Assembly (NCBI RefSeq): GCF_001618425.1
Contig: NZ_BDCU01000057.1
Span: 1 to 64,000 of the forward strand
Origin: Nocardia fusca NBRC 14340
GTDB taxonomy: Bacteria; Actinomycetota; Actinomycetes; Mycobacteriales; Mycobacteriaceae
Length of the DNA stretch: 64,000 nucleotides
Direction: 5' to 3'
Shown here: in pieces, positions 49,638 through 58,018 of the stretch
How positions within the stretch are numbered: the stretch's first letter is position 1
Layout: every line of letters begins with the position of its first letter
Made by a program: the position numbers and the translations under genes
The notes under the pieces: generated by a model
Told to the model about the DNA's origin: nothing
The model's input: only the letters and a program-made list of their open reading frames with translations
Databases searched by the model: none

Positions 49638-50719
49638 AGGACCACCACCGAACGCAGGACCTGCCCACCGTGCATGGTGTGAAAGGCCTGCTCCACCGCG
49701 TCCAGCCCGATCCGCTCGGTCACGAACTTGTCCAGCGGCAACCGGCCCTGCCGGTACAGGTCGATCAACATCGGGAAATCGCGTTCCGGCAGGCAGTCCC
49801 CGTACCAGGACGATTTCAGCGCGCCACCGCGGCTGAAGAAATCGATGAGCGGCATCTCCAGCGTCATATCCGGGGTCGGCACCCCGACCAGCACCACGGT
49901 CCCGGCCAGATCACGCGCGTAGAACGCCTGCTTCCAGGTCTCCGGGCGGCCGACCGCGTCGATCACCACATCGGCACCGAAGCCCCCGGTGAGGTCCTGG
50001 ATTCCGGCGACCGCGTCGGTGGCGGAGGCATCGATGGTGTGGGTCGCGCCGAGTTCGCGCGCCCAGTCGAGTTTCCGGGCATCGGTGTCCACCGCGATGA
50101 TGGTGCCCGCACCGGCCAGCCGGGCGCCGGCGATCGCCGCGTCGCCGACCCCACCGCAGCCCAGCACCGCCACCGAATCGCCGCGGCCGACATTGCCGGT
50201 GTTCACCGCCGCGCCCAGTCCCGCCATCACGCCACAGCCCAGCAGGCCGGCCACCGCCGGATCGGTCGCCGGATCGACTTTGGTGCACTGTCCTTCGTGG
50301 ACGAGGGTCTTGTCGGCGAAGGCGCCGATACCGAGCGCCGGGGTGAGTTCGGTACCGTCCTCGAGCGTCATGGGCACGCTGGCATTGAAGGTGTCGAAGC
50401 AGTACCAGGGACGGCCGCGCCGACACGCGCGGCACTGGCCGCAGACCGCCCGCCAGTTCAGGACGACGAAATCACCCGGTTCCACATGGGTGACCGCCGA
50501 ACCCACCGTTTCCACCACACCCGCGGCCTCGTGGCCGAGCAGGAACGGGAACTCGTCGTTGATCCCGCCCTCGCGGTAGGTGAGATCGGTGTGGCAGACC
50601 CCGCACGCCTGGATCTTCACCACCACGTCCCGGGGCCCGGGGTCGGGTACGACGATCGGGACCAACTCGACCGGGGCACCGGAACTACGGGCGATGACAC
50701 CTCGAACCTGCTGTGGCAC
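49634..50719 (-). CDS. Mycothiol-dependent formaldehyde dehydrogenase (MscR-like zinc alcohol dehydrogenase)
   Basis: A 361-residue class-III-type zinc dehydrogenase that oxidises S-hydroxymethyl-mycothiol and can reduce S-nitrosomycothiol. Catalytic zinc ligands lie in CGVCHTDL and GHEAAG, structural zinc in CGQCRACRRGRPWYC, and the cofactor motif is GCGGVG. Length and the coupled MBL gene match mycobacterial mscR. GTG 50719 has GAGGAG six bases upstream; the longer frame to 50764 lacks a ribosome site and contains the upstream palindrome. Confidence 0.92.
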   Translation of the reverse strand: MPQQVRGVIARSSGAPVELVPIVVPDPGPRDVVVKIQACGVCHTDLTYREGGINDEFPFLLGHEAAGVVETVGSAVTHVEPGDFVVLNWRAVCGQCRACRRGRPWYCFDTFNASVPMTLEDGTELTPALGIGAFADKTLVHEGQCTKVDPATDPAVAGLLGCGVMAGLGAAVNTGNVGRGDSVAVLGCGGVGDAAIAGARLAGAGTIIAVDTDARKLDWARELGATHTIDASATDAVAGIQDLTGGFGADVVIDAVGRPETWKQAFYARDLAGTVVLVGVPTPDMTLEMPLIDFFSRGGALKSSWYGDCLPERDFPMLIDLYRQGRLPLDKFVTERIGLDAVEQAFHTMHGGQVLRSVVVL

Positions 50720-50748
50720 AGCATCTCCTCTCGGGCGGTAATGCGACG

Positions 50749-50764
50749 ATGCGCGATAGCGCAT
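50749..50764. promoter_or_regulatory. Palindrome upstream of the formaldehyde dehydrogenase gene
   Basis: ATGCGC-GATA-GCGCAT is a perfect 6-bp dyad with a 4-base spacer, 30 bp before the start codon, in operator position. No regulator gene is adjacent. Confidence 0.45.
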
Positions 50765-50856
50765 ACGTTATCCGCCCGCGGGCCCCACGGGCAGTGCCCA
50801 CCGCGCCCGGCGGACCGCCTCCCCGGGAGATCAGCAACGAACGAGCGGCCGGAACG

Positions 50857-50895
50857 CAGGGTGGCGGCGCACCCGACGGGCGCACCGCCACCCTG
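50857..50895 (-). terminator. Strong hairpin after the small peptide gene
   Basis: An 18-base arm (50857-50874) pairs with 50878-50895 including two G-U pairs, with a 3-base loop. It begins 12 bp beyond the stop of the small peptide gene and separates it from the formaldehyde dehydrogenase gene. Confidence 0.75.
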
Positions 50896-50906
50896 TCGGC
50901 AAACAC

Positions 50907-51005
50907 TCAGAGAACTCCCCAGGCCTGCAGCAGATAGGTCACATTGGCGGCGATGGAGGTGACGAGATTCGCCAGATTCAGGGCCGCGGACCCGGCTTCG
51001 ATCAT
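50907..51005 (-). CDS. Short hydrophobic peptide (32 residues)
   Basis: A 32-residue peptide beginning MIEAGSAALNLANLV and ending LLQAWGVL. It is almost wholly hydrophobic or polar-uncharged with one acidic residue, and would form a single amphipathic or membrane-spanning helix. AGGAAGAG lies upstream of ATG 51005 at good spacing and a strong terminator follows, which argues for a real gene. Function unknown; membrane regulator, toxin-like or surface peptide are all possible. Confidence 0.6.
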   Translation of the reverse strand: MIEAGSAALNLANLVTSIAANVTYLLQAWGVL

Positions 51006-51233
51006 GTTCTTCTCTTCCTTCTGATCCGACCCGACCCGAGCCCAAAGTACCGACGAAGCCGAAGTCGAGCAAACGCCCGATCGACCGGGAAACAGGCCGT
51101 GACGGGCCGAGCGAGCGGGCGAACAGCTGCCCGAAAAGCTGATCGGACACGTGTCCCACTCAGTGCGCAATCACCGGCTCCCGAGCCCGCGCGACCGCTC
51201 TGCTCGGGGTCGCCGGGGCGGGGACGGGCCGCG

Positions 51234-51254
51234 ATCGCCGGCTCAGCCGGCGAT
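51234..51254 (-). terminator. Hairpin with the stop codon in its loop
   Basis: atcgccggc (51234-51242) pairs perfectly with gccggcgat (51246-51254). The 3-base loop tca is the TGA stop of the small membrane protein gene. Confidence 0.55.
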
Positions 51255-51533
51255 ACCCGCCTCGGGTTCGGGACCGGGTCCGTCGGCGCGCAGCTTCAAC
51301 AGGGTCAGCCCCGCGGTGCACGCCAGGATGAGACCGATCACGGTGATGATCACCTGCAGGGTGCCGATACCGAAAGCCGCCGCACCCAGCCCACCGGCGA
51401 AGACCAGCCAGCCCAGTACTCTGCCCACTGTCGAACCCGTACCACCCGATACAGGATCCGCCGGCTCCGGAGCTTCCGCCGCGGCGGATTCCTCCGCCGC
51501 GCCCGGCAGGTCGGTGGTGGTCTGGTCTCCCAT
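51243..51533 (-). CDS. Small membrane protein with two helices
   Basis: A 96-residue protein with an acidic, Ala/Pro-rich N-terminus (about 1-35), two hydrophobic segments (RVLGWLVFAGGLGAAAFGIG and VIITVIGLILACTAGLTLL) and a short acidic tail. No family recognised. AGGAG lies six bases before ATG 51533; the adjacent ATG at 51536 is possible but too close. Confidence 0.75.
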   Translation of the reverse strand: MGDQTTTDLPGAAEESAAAEAPEPADPVSGGTGSTVGRVLGWLVFAGGLGAAAFGIGTLQVIITVIGLILACTAGLTLLKLRADGPGPEPEAGIAG

Positions 51534-51829
51534 CATCTACTCCTCGATGGCGCCGATCCGGAAATCGTTGCGCGCCTACCACTTGCATGGTCACCCAGGA
51601 ACTCCGGTGTCCCATGCGTCACTTCGGCAACATACGCTACGACCACAACCCGAAGATTGTTACGCGACACAAGCCCGCGACACGCGGCTGATATCAATTC
51701 GATACCTGAACCGTACCCTTTCTCCGCTGTTCTACACCCGGTTACCAGGGGACCGGCAGATGGGGGTCTAGTTCTCCCCGGCGCGCTGAATTAAGGTTGG
51801 GCCACTGACATATCACAGGAGCGTCACCG

Positions 51830-52573
51830 ATGGAGAGCAAAACGAAGGTCGCCGGACCCCTGGCGGCCGCCGGGGCGGTTTCCCTCGGGCTGGTGCTCAT
51901 CGGCGCGTGCGGCATCGGCCAAGAGGATACCTACGTGCCGCCGCCCCCGATCCGCTCCGGCCCGCAGGCCGCGGAACCGGCGGGGTTCACCGGCGAACCC
52001 TCCACCAGTGTCGCGAAAGTACTGATCCCCCCGTCCCCGTCGTGGCGGATGGCCCCGGAGCCACCACCCCGGCGCACCCTCCCGCCGGAGTACCAGATCT
52101 CGGTCACCGCATCCGCCGGTCCCGGCGCCGAGCCCACCGCCGGCGAGACCACCCGCCGGGTCACCCTGTCCGCGACGCCCGGTCCGGCCGGTCCGGCCGA
52201 GCCCGGCTGGACCACCGCCTCGCTGCCGAGCCCGCCGCTGGAACCGGCCCACACCGAATCCCCGCTGCCCGCACCGCCTCCGAGCACGACCGTGGTGATC
52301 GCCCCGGTTCCCCCCGAGGGCGCGGGCCCGCCGCCCGCCGAATCCCCGGTCGCAGCACCCAGCGAACCCCCGGCCCCGCCACCTGCCGAACCTCCGGCCG
52401 CGGTGGACGAGCCGGGGCCCCCGGAAACTAGTACGGCGGAAAGCGTCCCGGCGGAGTCGACGCCCACGCAGGTTCCCGTCGCGCCCCGGGTCGCCGTACC
52501 CACGACCACACCGGATTCCACCGAAAAGCCTTCCCTCCCCGCACCGACCGTCACCGTCGCACCCGTCGATTGA
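51830..52573 (+). CDS. Pro/Thr-rich putative lipoprotein
   Basis: A 247-residue protein with an N-terminal hydrophobic segment ending in a lipobox-like IGAC, where Cys27 would be lipidated. The rest is dominated by Pro, Ala, Thr and Glu without recognisable domain, suggesting an extended cell-wall-spanning linker. GGAG lies eight bases before ATG 51830. The lipobox has Gly at -2, less common, so lipidation is probable rather than certain. Confidence 0.75.
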   Translation: MESKTKVAGPLAAAGAVSLGLVLIGACGIGQEDTYVPPPPIRSGPQAAEPAGFTGEPSTSVAKVLIPPSPSWRMAPEPPPRRTLPPEYQISVTASAGPGAEPTAGETTRRVTLSATPGPAGPAEPGWTTASLPSPPLEPAHTESPLPAPPPSTTVVIAPVPPEGAGPPPAESPVAAPSEPPAPPPAEPPAAVDEPGPPETSTAESVPAESTPTQVPVAPRVAVPTTTPDSTEKPSLPAPTVTVAPVD

Positions 52574-52664
52574 CCCACCGGACGGCCACGGGCGCCGGCG
52601 TCCGCATCCCGCCATCGCGGCGGACGGTCTTCGTATCGTGCGGCCGGGGAGCGGGTCTCGCTAC

Positions 52665-53411
52665 TCAGTGTTCGGCGTAGGCGACCGACCGCTGGGCGGC
52701 GGCGATCATGGGCCGCAGGGCGTTGGTGAAACCTTCGGCGCCCACCGGGGCGATCTCGACATCCTTGCCGGTGTGGACCGCGTAGCGGCCGTCGCCGGTG
52801 ATATCCACCCAGCACAGCACACCGAACGGCGCCGGCCCGGTGGGCCGGTGCACCGACACCACGATCTGGCCGATCCCGTCGCGGGGCAGTGTGAGCCGCT
52901 TACGGATCCGGGTCGCCACGGTGGGCCCGGCCACCGGAACGGTCACCCGGTCTCGGCCGTCCTCGACGACCTCGCTGCGCGCCGCGCGCAGCCGCCCTCC
53001 GGTGCCGGCGGCCGTGGCCGGCAGGGCCGCGATCACCCGGACCGGCAGCGAGCCGGCGGTGCCGGCGGTGATCCGCAGTTCGCCGCCCCGGTCCGGATCC
53101 GGCGCCGGCCGCTGGGTCGCGACCACCCCGATACGGCCCGCCGAGGCGCCGAGTATCCGCACGGCAGGGGTCCGGTCACCGTCCTGTCCGAACGTCTCCA
53201 CGCTCACCTCGGGACGGGCCAGCACCCGGAGCGCGGCCTCCAGGTCGGCGTCGAGCGTGCCGTCGCACCACTGCCGCAGGGCGGGTAGCTGGGCGGTGCG
53301 CTCGACGGAATCGCGAGCCGACAGGCGTACCGCCAGCGGATAGGGAATACGGTCGCCGACGGTCCGTTCCCATGCCAGCGCGAACTGGTCCGGGGTGAGG
53401 AGCCAGTTCAC
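52665..53411 (-). CDS. EspG-family ESX secretion chaperone
   Basis: A 248-residue protein opening VNWLLTPDQFALAWERT, the usual start of ESX-associated EspG proteins, with a mixed beta/alpha remainder. EspG binds PE-PPE-type dimers in the cytosol and keeps them soluble for type VII export. GTG 53411 overlaps the stop of the PPE-like gene (GTGA); GTG 53426 is less likely. Its gene partners are the two putative substrates directly upstream. Confidence 0.85.
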   Translation of the reverse strand: MNWLLTPDQFALAWERTVGDRIPYPLAVRLSARDSVERTAQLPALRQWCDGTLDADLEAALRVLARPEVSVETFGQDGDRTPAVRILGASAGRIGVVATQRPAPDPDRGGELRITAGTAGSLPVRVIAALPATAAGTGGRLRAARSEVVEDGRDRVTVPVAGPTVATRIRKRLTLPRDGIGQIVVSVHRPTGPAPFGVLCWVDITGDGRYAVHTGKDVEIAPVGAEGFTNALRPMIAAAQRSVAYAEH

Positions 53412-54670
53412 TCCTCTTCCGTCCACTCACCCAGCACCGGCGGAATGGTGGGCTCCAGGGCGCCGATCAACTGCCCGGCCGGTTCGGCCGCCTCCAGATA
53501 GGTGAGTTCCTCGTCGGCGAAGTGCAGATCGTCCCCGGCCGGAACGGTCCGCTCGGTGCGCGGCGCCACCGGGGCGCCGGACCGGACGGTATCGGCCGCC
53601 ATGGCACCGCCCATCAACCCCCCGATGGCCCCCGCACCCATCCCGGTGACCGCCTCGCCTCCCGCGGACCGCTGCTGTTCGTCCCGGGAACGTTCCTGGT
53701 CACCGGTCGAACCCGCCGGACGGACCGGGGCGGCGAACAATGGGACACCCGCCGCCACGGCGGGACTGGCCGGCGCGGCCCCGGCGGTGACCGGCGCCGC
53801 CGCGGGCGCGGTGGCGGGCGCGATGATCTGCCCGGTGGCCGCCGCGGTCGTGCTCTCGGGGCCGGAACCGGACGGAGCGAGGTCCGGGGTATCGGACCGG
53901 ACACCGGAGACCGTGACCGCTGGTGAACCGAGTTCGTCCGGGGCCGCTGCTCCGGACGGAGCCGCGGCCGGCTGCCCGTCCACCATGGTCGTCCCCGCGA
54001 GCGCGGCGGAAGGCCGCTGTCCCGTCGTGGTTTCCGGGCTCGGTGCCGCGGGCGCGGCCGGGGCCGCACCGGCCGGCACCTCGGCGCCGGGCAGCGCGTC
54101 CGGGAGGTCGGGAAAGGCGGGGACCTGGGCTCCCGTCGGAATGAAGGCGCCGGTGTAGACGCTGTCCATCACCCGGACCACCTCGGCGCGATCATCCTCG
54201 GCGGTTCGCTGCGCGGCGATATTGTCGGTGGCCGCATGCGGGTCCAGCAGCGCCGCCGCGAGATCTGGTTCCGCGCCGGCGGGTTCGGGGACCGCGGCGC
54301 GCAGTGTTTCCGCGGCATCCCCGGCCCGGCCGAGCCGCTGCCCGACGGTGGCGAGCACGTCGGCGAGGTGCCGCCCGGCGGCCTCGAAATCACGGACCGC
54401 GGCCGCGGCCAGCCCGGCCGCCGAACCGCGCCAGCCGTCGGCGATGGCGCCGCGGATCTCGGTATGCGCCTGTGCCACCGCGTCGCTGAGGCCGGTCGCC
54501 GCGCCCTGCCAGGCCTGCCCGCCGCTCTGTAGGACCGACGGGTCCATGGCGGCCACCCCGGCGTGGATCTGCCGGTGGGTGAGGTTGTCGAATACCTCCA
54601 CGGTGGGGGCGTACTCGGGATCGACGCGGTAGTGCACACCGCGCGCCCCGGCGCGGGGTAGTTCACGCAC
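53408..54670 (-). CDS. PPE/EspB-like putative ESX substrate
   Basis: A 420-residue protein. The first 190 residues are helical and include a WxG turn (DGWRGSAAG), typical of WXG100/PPE-type hairpins. Residues 200-350 are low-complexity Ala/Pro/Thr, then a Gly-rich patch GMGAGAIGGLMGGAM and an acidic C-terminus. Such an architecture resembles secreted EspB/PPE-like proteins. GTG 54670 overlaps the upstream small gene by eight bases; the start is uncertain. Export and partner are inferred from EspG next door. Confidence 0.75.
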   Translation of the reverse strand: MRELPRAGARGVHYRVDPEYAPTVEVFDNLTHRQIHAGVAAMDPSVLQSGGQAWQGAATGLSDAVAQAHTEIRGAIADGWRGSAAGLAAAAVRDFEAAGRHLADVLATVGQRLGRAGDAAETLRAAVPEPAGAEPDLAAALLDPHAATDNIAAQRTAEDDRAEVVRVMDSVYTGAFIPTGAQVPAFPDLPDALPGAEVPAGAAPAAPAAPSPETTTGQRPSAALAGTTMVDGQPAAAPSGAAAPDELGSPAVTVSGVRSDTPDLAPSGSGPESTTAAATGQIIAPATAPAAAPVTAGAAPASPAVAAGVPLFAAPVRPAGSTGDQERSRDEQQRSAGGEAVTGMGAGAIGGLMGGAMAADTVRSGAPVAPRTERTVPAGDDLHFADEELTYLEAAEPAGQLIGALEPTIPPVLGEWTEEE

Positions 54671-55049
54671 CGGAGACCCCCGTCGGCTCGGCGGCGCCGA
54701 CGAGCGCCGCGGCGATATCGGTATCGGATTCGCGGTAGGCCGCCGCGGCGGCCCGGAAGGTGTGCGCGAGTTGCCGGGCGGTATCGGAGTACCGGCGCAG
54801 CGCCGCGATCGCGTCGGTGGCCTTGCCCTCGAATCCGGAGCGCAGTGCCGCACCCGAGTCGAAGCCCCCGAAGCCGGGCAGCGATACCGCCGCGGACAGC
54901 GTGTCGATCTGCGCGTCCACCTGGTCGGCGAGTTGTTCGTAGCGCAGTGCGCACTGTTCCGGCGCACCTTCGGCCACCAGGACGCCGTCGATCCACAGCT
55001 GCCCGTCTTCGACGGCGGAATCGAGTGTGGTGATCGCATTCGGCTGCAT
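54663..55049 (-). CDS. WXG100/PE-like small ESX partner protein
   Basis: A 128-residue helical protein with a central turn GFGGFDSGAALRSGF between two helical arms, the shape of PE or WXG100 proteins, though a strict WxG is absent. It would pair with the PPE-like product. GGAAGGGGG precedes ATG 55049. It is first in the run small partner, PPE-like, EspG, all overlapping. Confidence 0.75.
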   Translation of the reverse strand: MQPNAITTLDSAVEDGQLWIDGVLVAEGAPEQCALRYEQLADQVDAQIDTLSAAVSLPGFGGFDSGAALRSGFEGKATDAIAALRRYSDTARQLAHTFRAAAAAYRESDTDIAAALVGAAEPTGVSGA

Positions 55050-55087
55050 CGTGTCCCCCTTCCTGCTCCGCTGTCACACAGCGGATT

Positions 55088-55771
55088 TCACGGTCGTCGC
55101 ACCGGCCCCGCGACGATCTCCTGCGTCCACTGCACGATATCCGCCGTCACCCGGGCGCGCACGCGCTCGTGCAGCAGATCGTGTCCGGCATCGGCGTATT
55201 CGCGCAGTTCCACCGCCTCGCGCCGCCGCGCCCACGCCCGGACCGGGTCGATCGGCGCCCGGCGGTCGTCCACCCCGTGGACGGCCAGGACCGGGGGGAG
55301 CCGCGGCCCGGCGGGATCGGCGCGATCGTCGAGGGCGCGCGCCGGAGTACCGCACAGCACCAGCCCGGCCGGCAGGTCGGCCGGTACGGCCGGGTTCGCC
55401 GCGACGGCGGGATCCAGGGCGGGCGGGGTGGCGCCCAGCGCCGCGAGCGCGGTGATCGCCCCGAGCGAATGTCCCATGAGCGTGAGGGGGAGTTCCGGAG
55501 CCTGCGCCCGTGCCAGGGCGAAGAACGTGGCCGCGTCGGCGACGAGTTCGGACAGCACCGGCCGGGCGCCGGGATCGCCTTCACTGAGGCCCTGGCCCGC
55601 CGGGTCCAGCGTCCAGACGGCGATACCCACCCCGTTCAACTGCCGGGCGAACTCGTGGTAGTGCCCGCTGTGCTGGCCGGTACCCGGCAGCAACACCAGG
55701 CCCGTCGCGGCCCCGGCGACCGGCCGGTTCCGATAGTGCAGGCGGCCGCGCACGCCGTCGAAGAAACCCAT
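55088..55771 (-). CDS. Alpha/beta-hydrolase (monoacylglycerol-lipase-like)
   Basis: A 227-residue hydrolase with oxyanion-side LLPGTGQHSGHYHEFA, nucleophile GHSLG, Asp in VHGVDD and His in AGHDLLHE, the pattern of lysophospholipase/monoacylglycerol lipases. ATG 55771 lacks a clear ribosome site; a GTG/ATG 14 residues upstream is possible. It lies 38 bp beyond the 5' end of the WXG-like gene on the same strand and may be upstream in the same transcript. Confidence 0.88.
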   Translation of the reverse strand: MGFFDGVRGRLHYRNRPVAGAATGLVLLPGTGQHSGHYHEFARQLNGVGIAVWTLDPAGQGLSEGDPGARPVLSELVADAATFFALARAQAPELPLTLMGHSLGAITALAALGATPPALDPAVAANPAVPADLPAGLVLCGTPARALDDRADPAGPRLPPVLAVHGVDDRRAPIDPVRAWARRREAVELREYADAGHDLLHERVRARVTADIVQWTQEIVAGPVRRP

Positions 55772-55874
55772 GGCCGGATTCTGGCAAAGAATGACAGGCC
55801 GTTGGGGAGCCACGATCGGCGGCGGTGGCCGTCTCGTCCGGGCCGGCGCGGACCGTATCGTCCGCGCCGGCGGA

Positions 55875-56609
55875 TCAGGCCGGGGCGGGCGCGGGCGCCG
55901 GCGCGGGGGCCGGTTCCGGCGCCGGCGCAGGTGCGGGGGCCGGAGCGCCCGGTTCCGCGGGCGGCGCGGCGGGCGCGGACTGCGGCGCCGGCGCGGGGGC
56001 CTCGGGCACCGGGAACATGCCGACCGTGGGCGTCATCACACAGAGCGCGCCCGGGTAGTTGATGGTGCCCCACATGGACGCGAGGACGGTACCCGGACCG
56101 CTGTCCACGGTCCGGGACAGCGACGGGGTGCCGAACTCGGTCCGGTCGTCGAGCATGTCGAGACCGCTGCGTCCGTTGTTGATATTGATCCAGGCGACGA
56201 CGAGGCCGGAGGCCTGCGGGATACCCGGATGCCCGGGGGTCGCGTGGAAGGTCAGAGTGCCGGGGGTACCGCTGATGTTGGCGCTGGGGCCGTTGGCGGT
56301 GCCGGCCGCGATGATGGTCGTGATCGGGCCGTTGCTGCCGCAGCCGAAGGTGGGCGCCGCGTAGACGAAGGGGGTGTAGAGGCCGATGGTGCTGATGTGG
56401 TTGGCCGCGACGTGATCGGCATAGCGGTCCAGCGCGTCCACACCGGCGTGAGTTTCCGGTTTGTCGGCGGTCTGCTCGGTGAGCGCCTGCATGGCCGCTT
56501 CGGCCGGAGTGGGCGCGGGTGCGGCGGCCGCCGGTGTGAAGGCGAGCGCTGCGCTGATTCCGAGGGCGGCTGCCGTGGCCGCGGTGCGCGCGACAATTTT
56601 GTTGTGCAC
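55875..56609 (-). CDS. Secreted Ala/Pro-rich protein
   Basis: A 244-residue protein with a signal peptide (basic start, hydrophobic 10-25, cleavage near AFTPAAAA). The mature domain has two cysteines (FGCGSN and ALCVMTP) likely forming a disulfide, and ends in a long alternating Ala-Pro tail of about 45 residues that could span the cell wall. GTG 56609 has GGGAG six bases upstream. Related secreted proteins occur in mycobacteria and nocardiae; function unknown. Confidence 0.8.
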   Translation of the reverse strand: MHNKIVARTAATAAALGISAALAFTPAAAAPAPTPAEAAMQALTEQTADKPETHAGVDALDRYADHVAANHISTIGLYTPFVYAAPTFGCGSNGPITTIIAAGTANGPSANISGTPGTLTFHATPGHPGIPQASGLVVAWININNGRSGLDMLDDRTEFGTPSLSRTVDSGPGTVLASMWGTINYPGALCVMTPTVGMFPVPEAPAPAPQSAPAAPPAEPGAPAPAPAPAPEPAPAPAPAPAPA

Positions 56610-56836
56610 TGCTGACTCCCTACATCCGATCGGGGCGACGGTGCCGGATCCGGCCGGCGACCCCCCGCCCACCGCAGCAAAGTACCAGGCCCGTCAGGTT
56701 GCCGCCCGGTCACACTCCGCTCTCGTCCGCCGTGATCGGCCCTGCGCTCCCGGCGCATGTGATGCACTCGACACGGCAGGATCGGGGAGGGGTGTAAATT
56801 CTATGCGGGACAATCGAGACATATTTGGAGATGTGT

Positions 56837-58009
56837 ATGAAATTAACTCTGTCTCCCGACGAGGTCGCCTTCCGTGACGAGCTGCGGAAGATCTACACCA
56901 CCGCGATCCCGGCCGAGATCCGGAAACGCGTGAAATACGGTCACGAACTGTCCCGCGAGGACGTCGTGACCTCCCACCGGATCCTCAACGAGCACGGCCT
57001 GGCCGTACCGAACTGGCCGGTCGAATGGGGTGGCAAGGACTGGACCCCGATGCAGCGGCATCTGTGGCAGGACGAGATGCAGCTGGCCAGCGTGCCGGAC
57101 CCGCTGACCTTCAACGCCACCATGGTCGGCCCGGTCATCGCGCAGTTCGGCTCCGAGGAGCTCAAGAAGCGTTTCCTGCCCGCCACCGCCAACCTCGACA
57201 TCTGGTGGTGCCAGGGCTTCTCCGAACCCGACGCCGGTTCGGACCTGGCCTCGCTGCGCACCACCGCCGTGCGCGACGGTGACTCCTACATCGTCAACGG
57301 CCAGAAGATCTGGACCACCCTCGCCCAGTGGGCAGACTGGATCTTCTGCCTGGTCCGCACCGACCCGAACGCCCCGAAGAAGCAGGCCGGGATCTCCTTC
57401 CTCCTGTTCGACGTGAAATCGCCCGGTGTCACCATCCGGCCGATCAAACTCATCGACGGCGGCTACGAGGTCAACGAGGTCTTCTTCGAGAACGTGCGCG
57501 TCCCGGCCGACCAGCTGGTCGGCGAGGAGAACATGGGCTGGACCTACGCCAAGTTCCTGCTCGGCAACGAACGCACCGGGATCACCGCCGTCGCCCGTAC
57601 CAAGGTGCGGATCGGCGTGGCCAAGGAATACGCGGCCGCCACCGCATCGGGTTCCGGAACCCTGCTGGAAGATCCGCTGTTCGCGGCGCGTATCGCCGAA
57701 CTGGAGAACGAGCTGCTCGCGCTGGAACTGACCCAGTTGCGGGTGGTGTCCAACTCGACCGAGGGCAAACCGAATCCCGCCTCGTCGGTGCTGAAGATGC
57801 GCGGTTCGGAGCTGCAGCAGGCCGCCACCGAGCTGGTGCTCGATATCGCCGGCCCCGACGCGCTGCCGGTGCACGCCGCGGATATCGCCTCGCCGGACTG
57901 GGCGCAGCGCTCGGGTCCGAGTTATCTCAACTACCGCAAGACAACCATCTACGGAGGTTCCAGCGAGGTGCAGCGCACCATCATCGCCTCCTCGATCCTC
58001 GGATTGTGA
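56837..58009 (+). CDS. Acyl-CoA dehydrogenase, first of a pair
   Basis: A 390-residue FAD acyl-CoA dehydrogenase with WCQGFSEPDAGSDLASLRT (flavin and substrate region) and YGGSSEVQRTIIASSILG at the C-terminus. ATG 56837 has GGAG six bases upstream; TTG 56825 and ATG 56831 are in frame but poorer. The second dehydrogenase begins 9 bp after the stop. In mycobacteria such adjacent pairs form alpha2beta2 heterotetramers acting on steroid or branched acyl-CoAs. Confidence 0.93.
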   Translation: MKLTLSPDEVAFRDELRKIYTTAIPAEIRKRVKYGHELSREDVVTSHRILNEHGLAVPNWPVEWGGKDWTPMQRHLWQDEMQLASVPDPLTFNATMVGPVIAQFGSEELKKRFLPATANLDIWWCQGFSEPDAGSDLASLRTTAVRDGDSYIVNGQKIWTTLAQWADWIFCLVRTDPNAPKKQAGISFLLFDVKSPGVTIRPIKLIDGGYEVNEVFFENVRVPADQLVGEENMGWTYAKFLLGNERTGITAVARTKVRIGVAKEYAAATASGSGTLLEDPLFAARIAELENELLALELTQLRVVSNSTEGKPNPASSVLKMRGSELQQAATELVLDIAGPDALPVHAADIASPDWAQRSGPSYLNYRKTTIYGGSSEVQRTIIASSILGL

Positions 58010-58018
58010 GGTCAGGTT

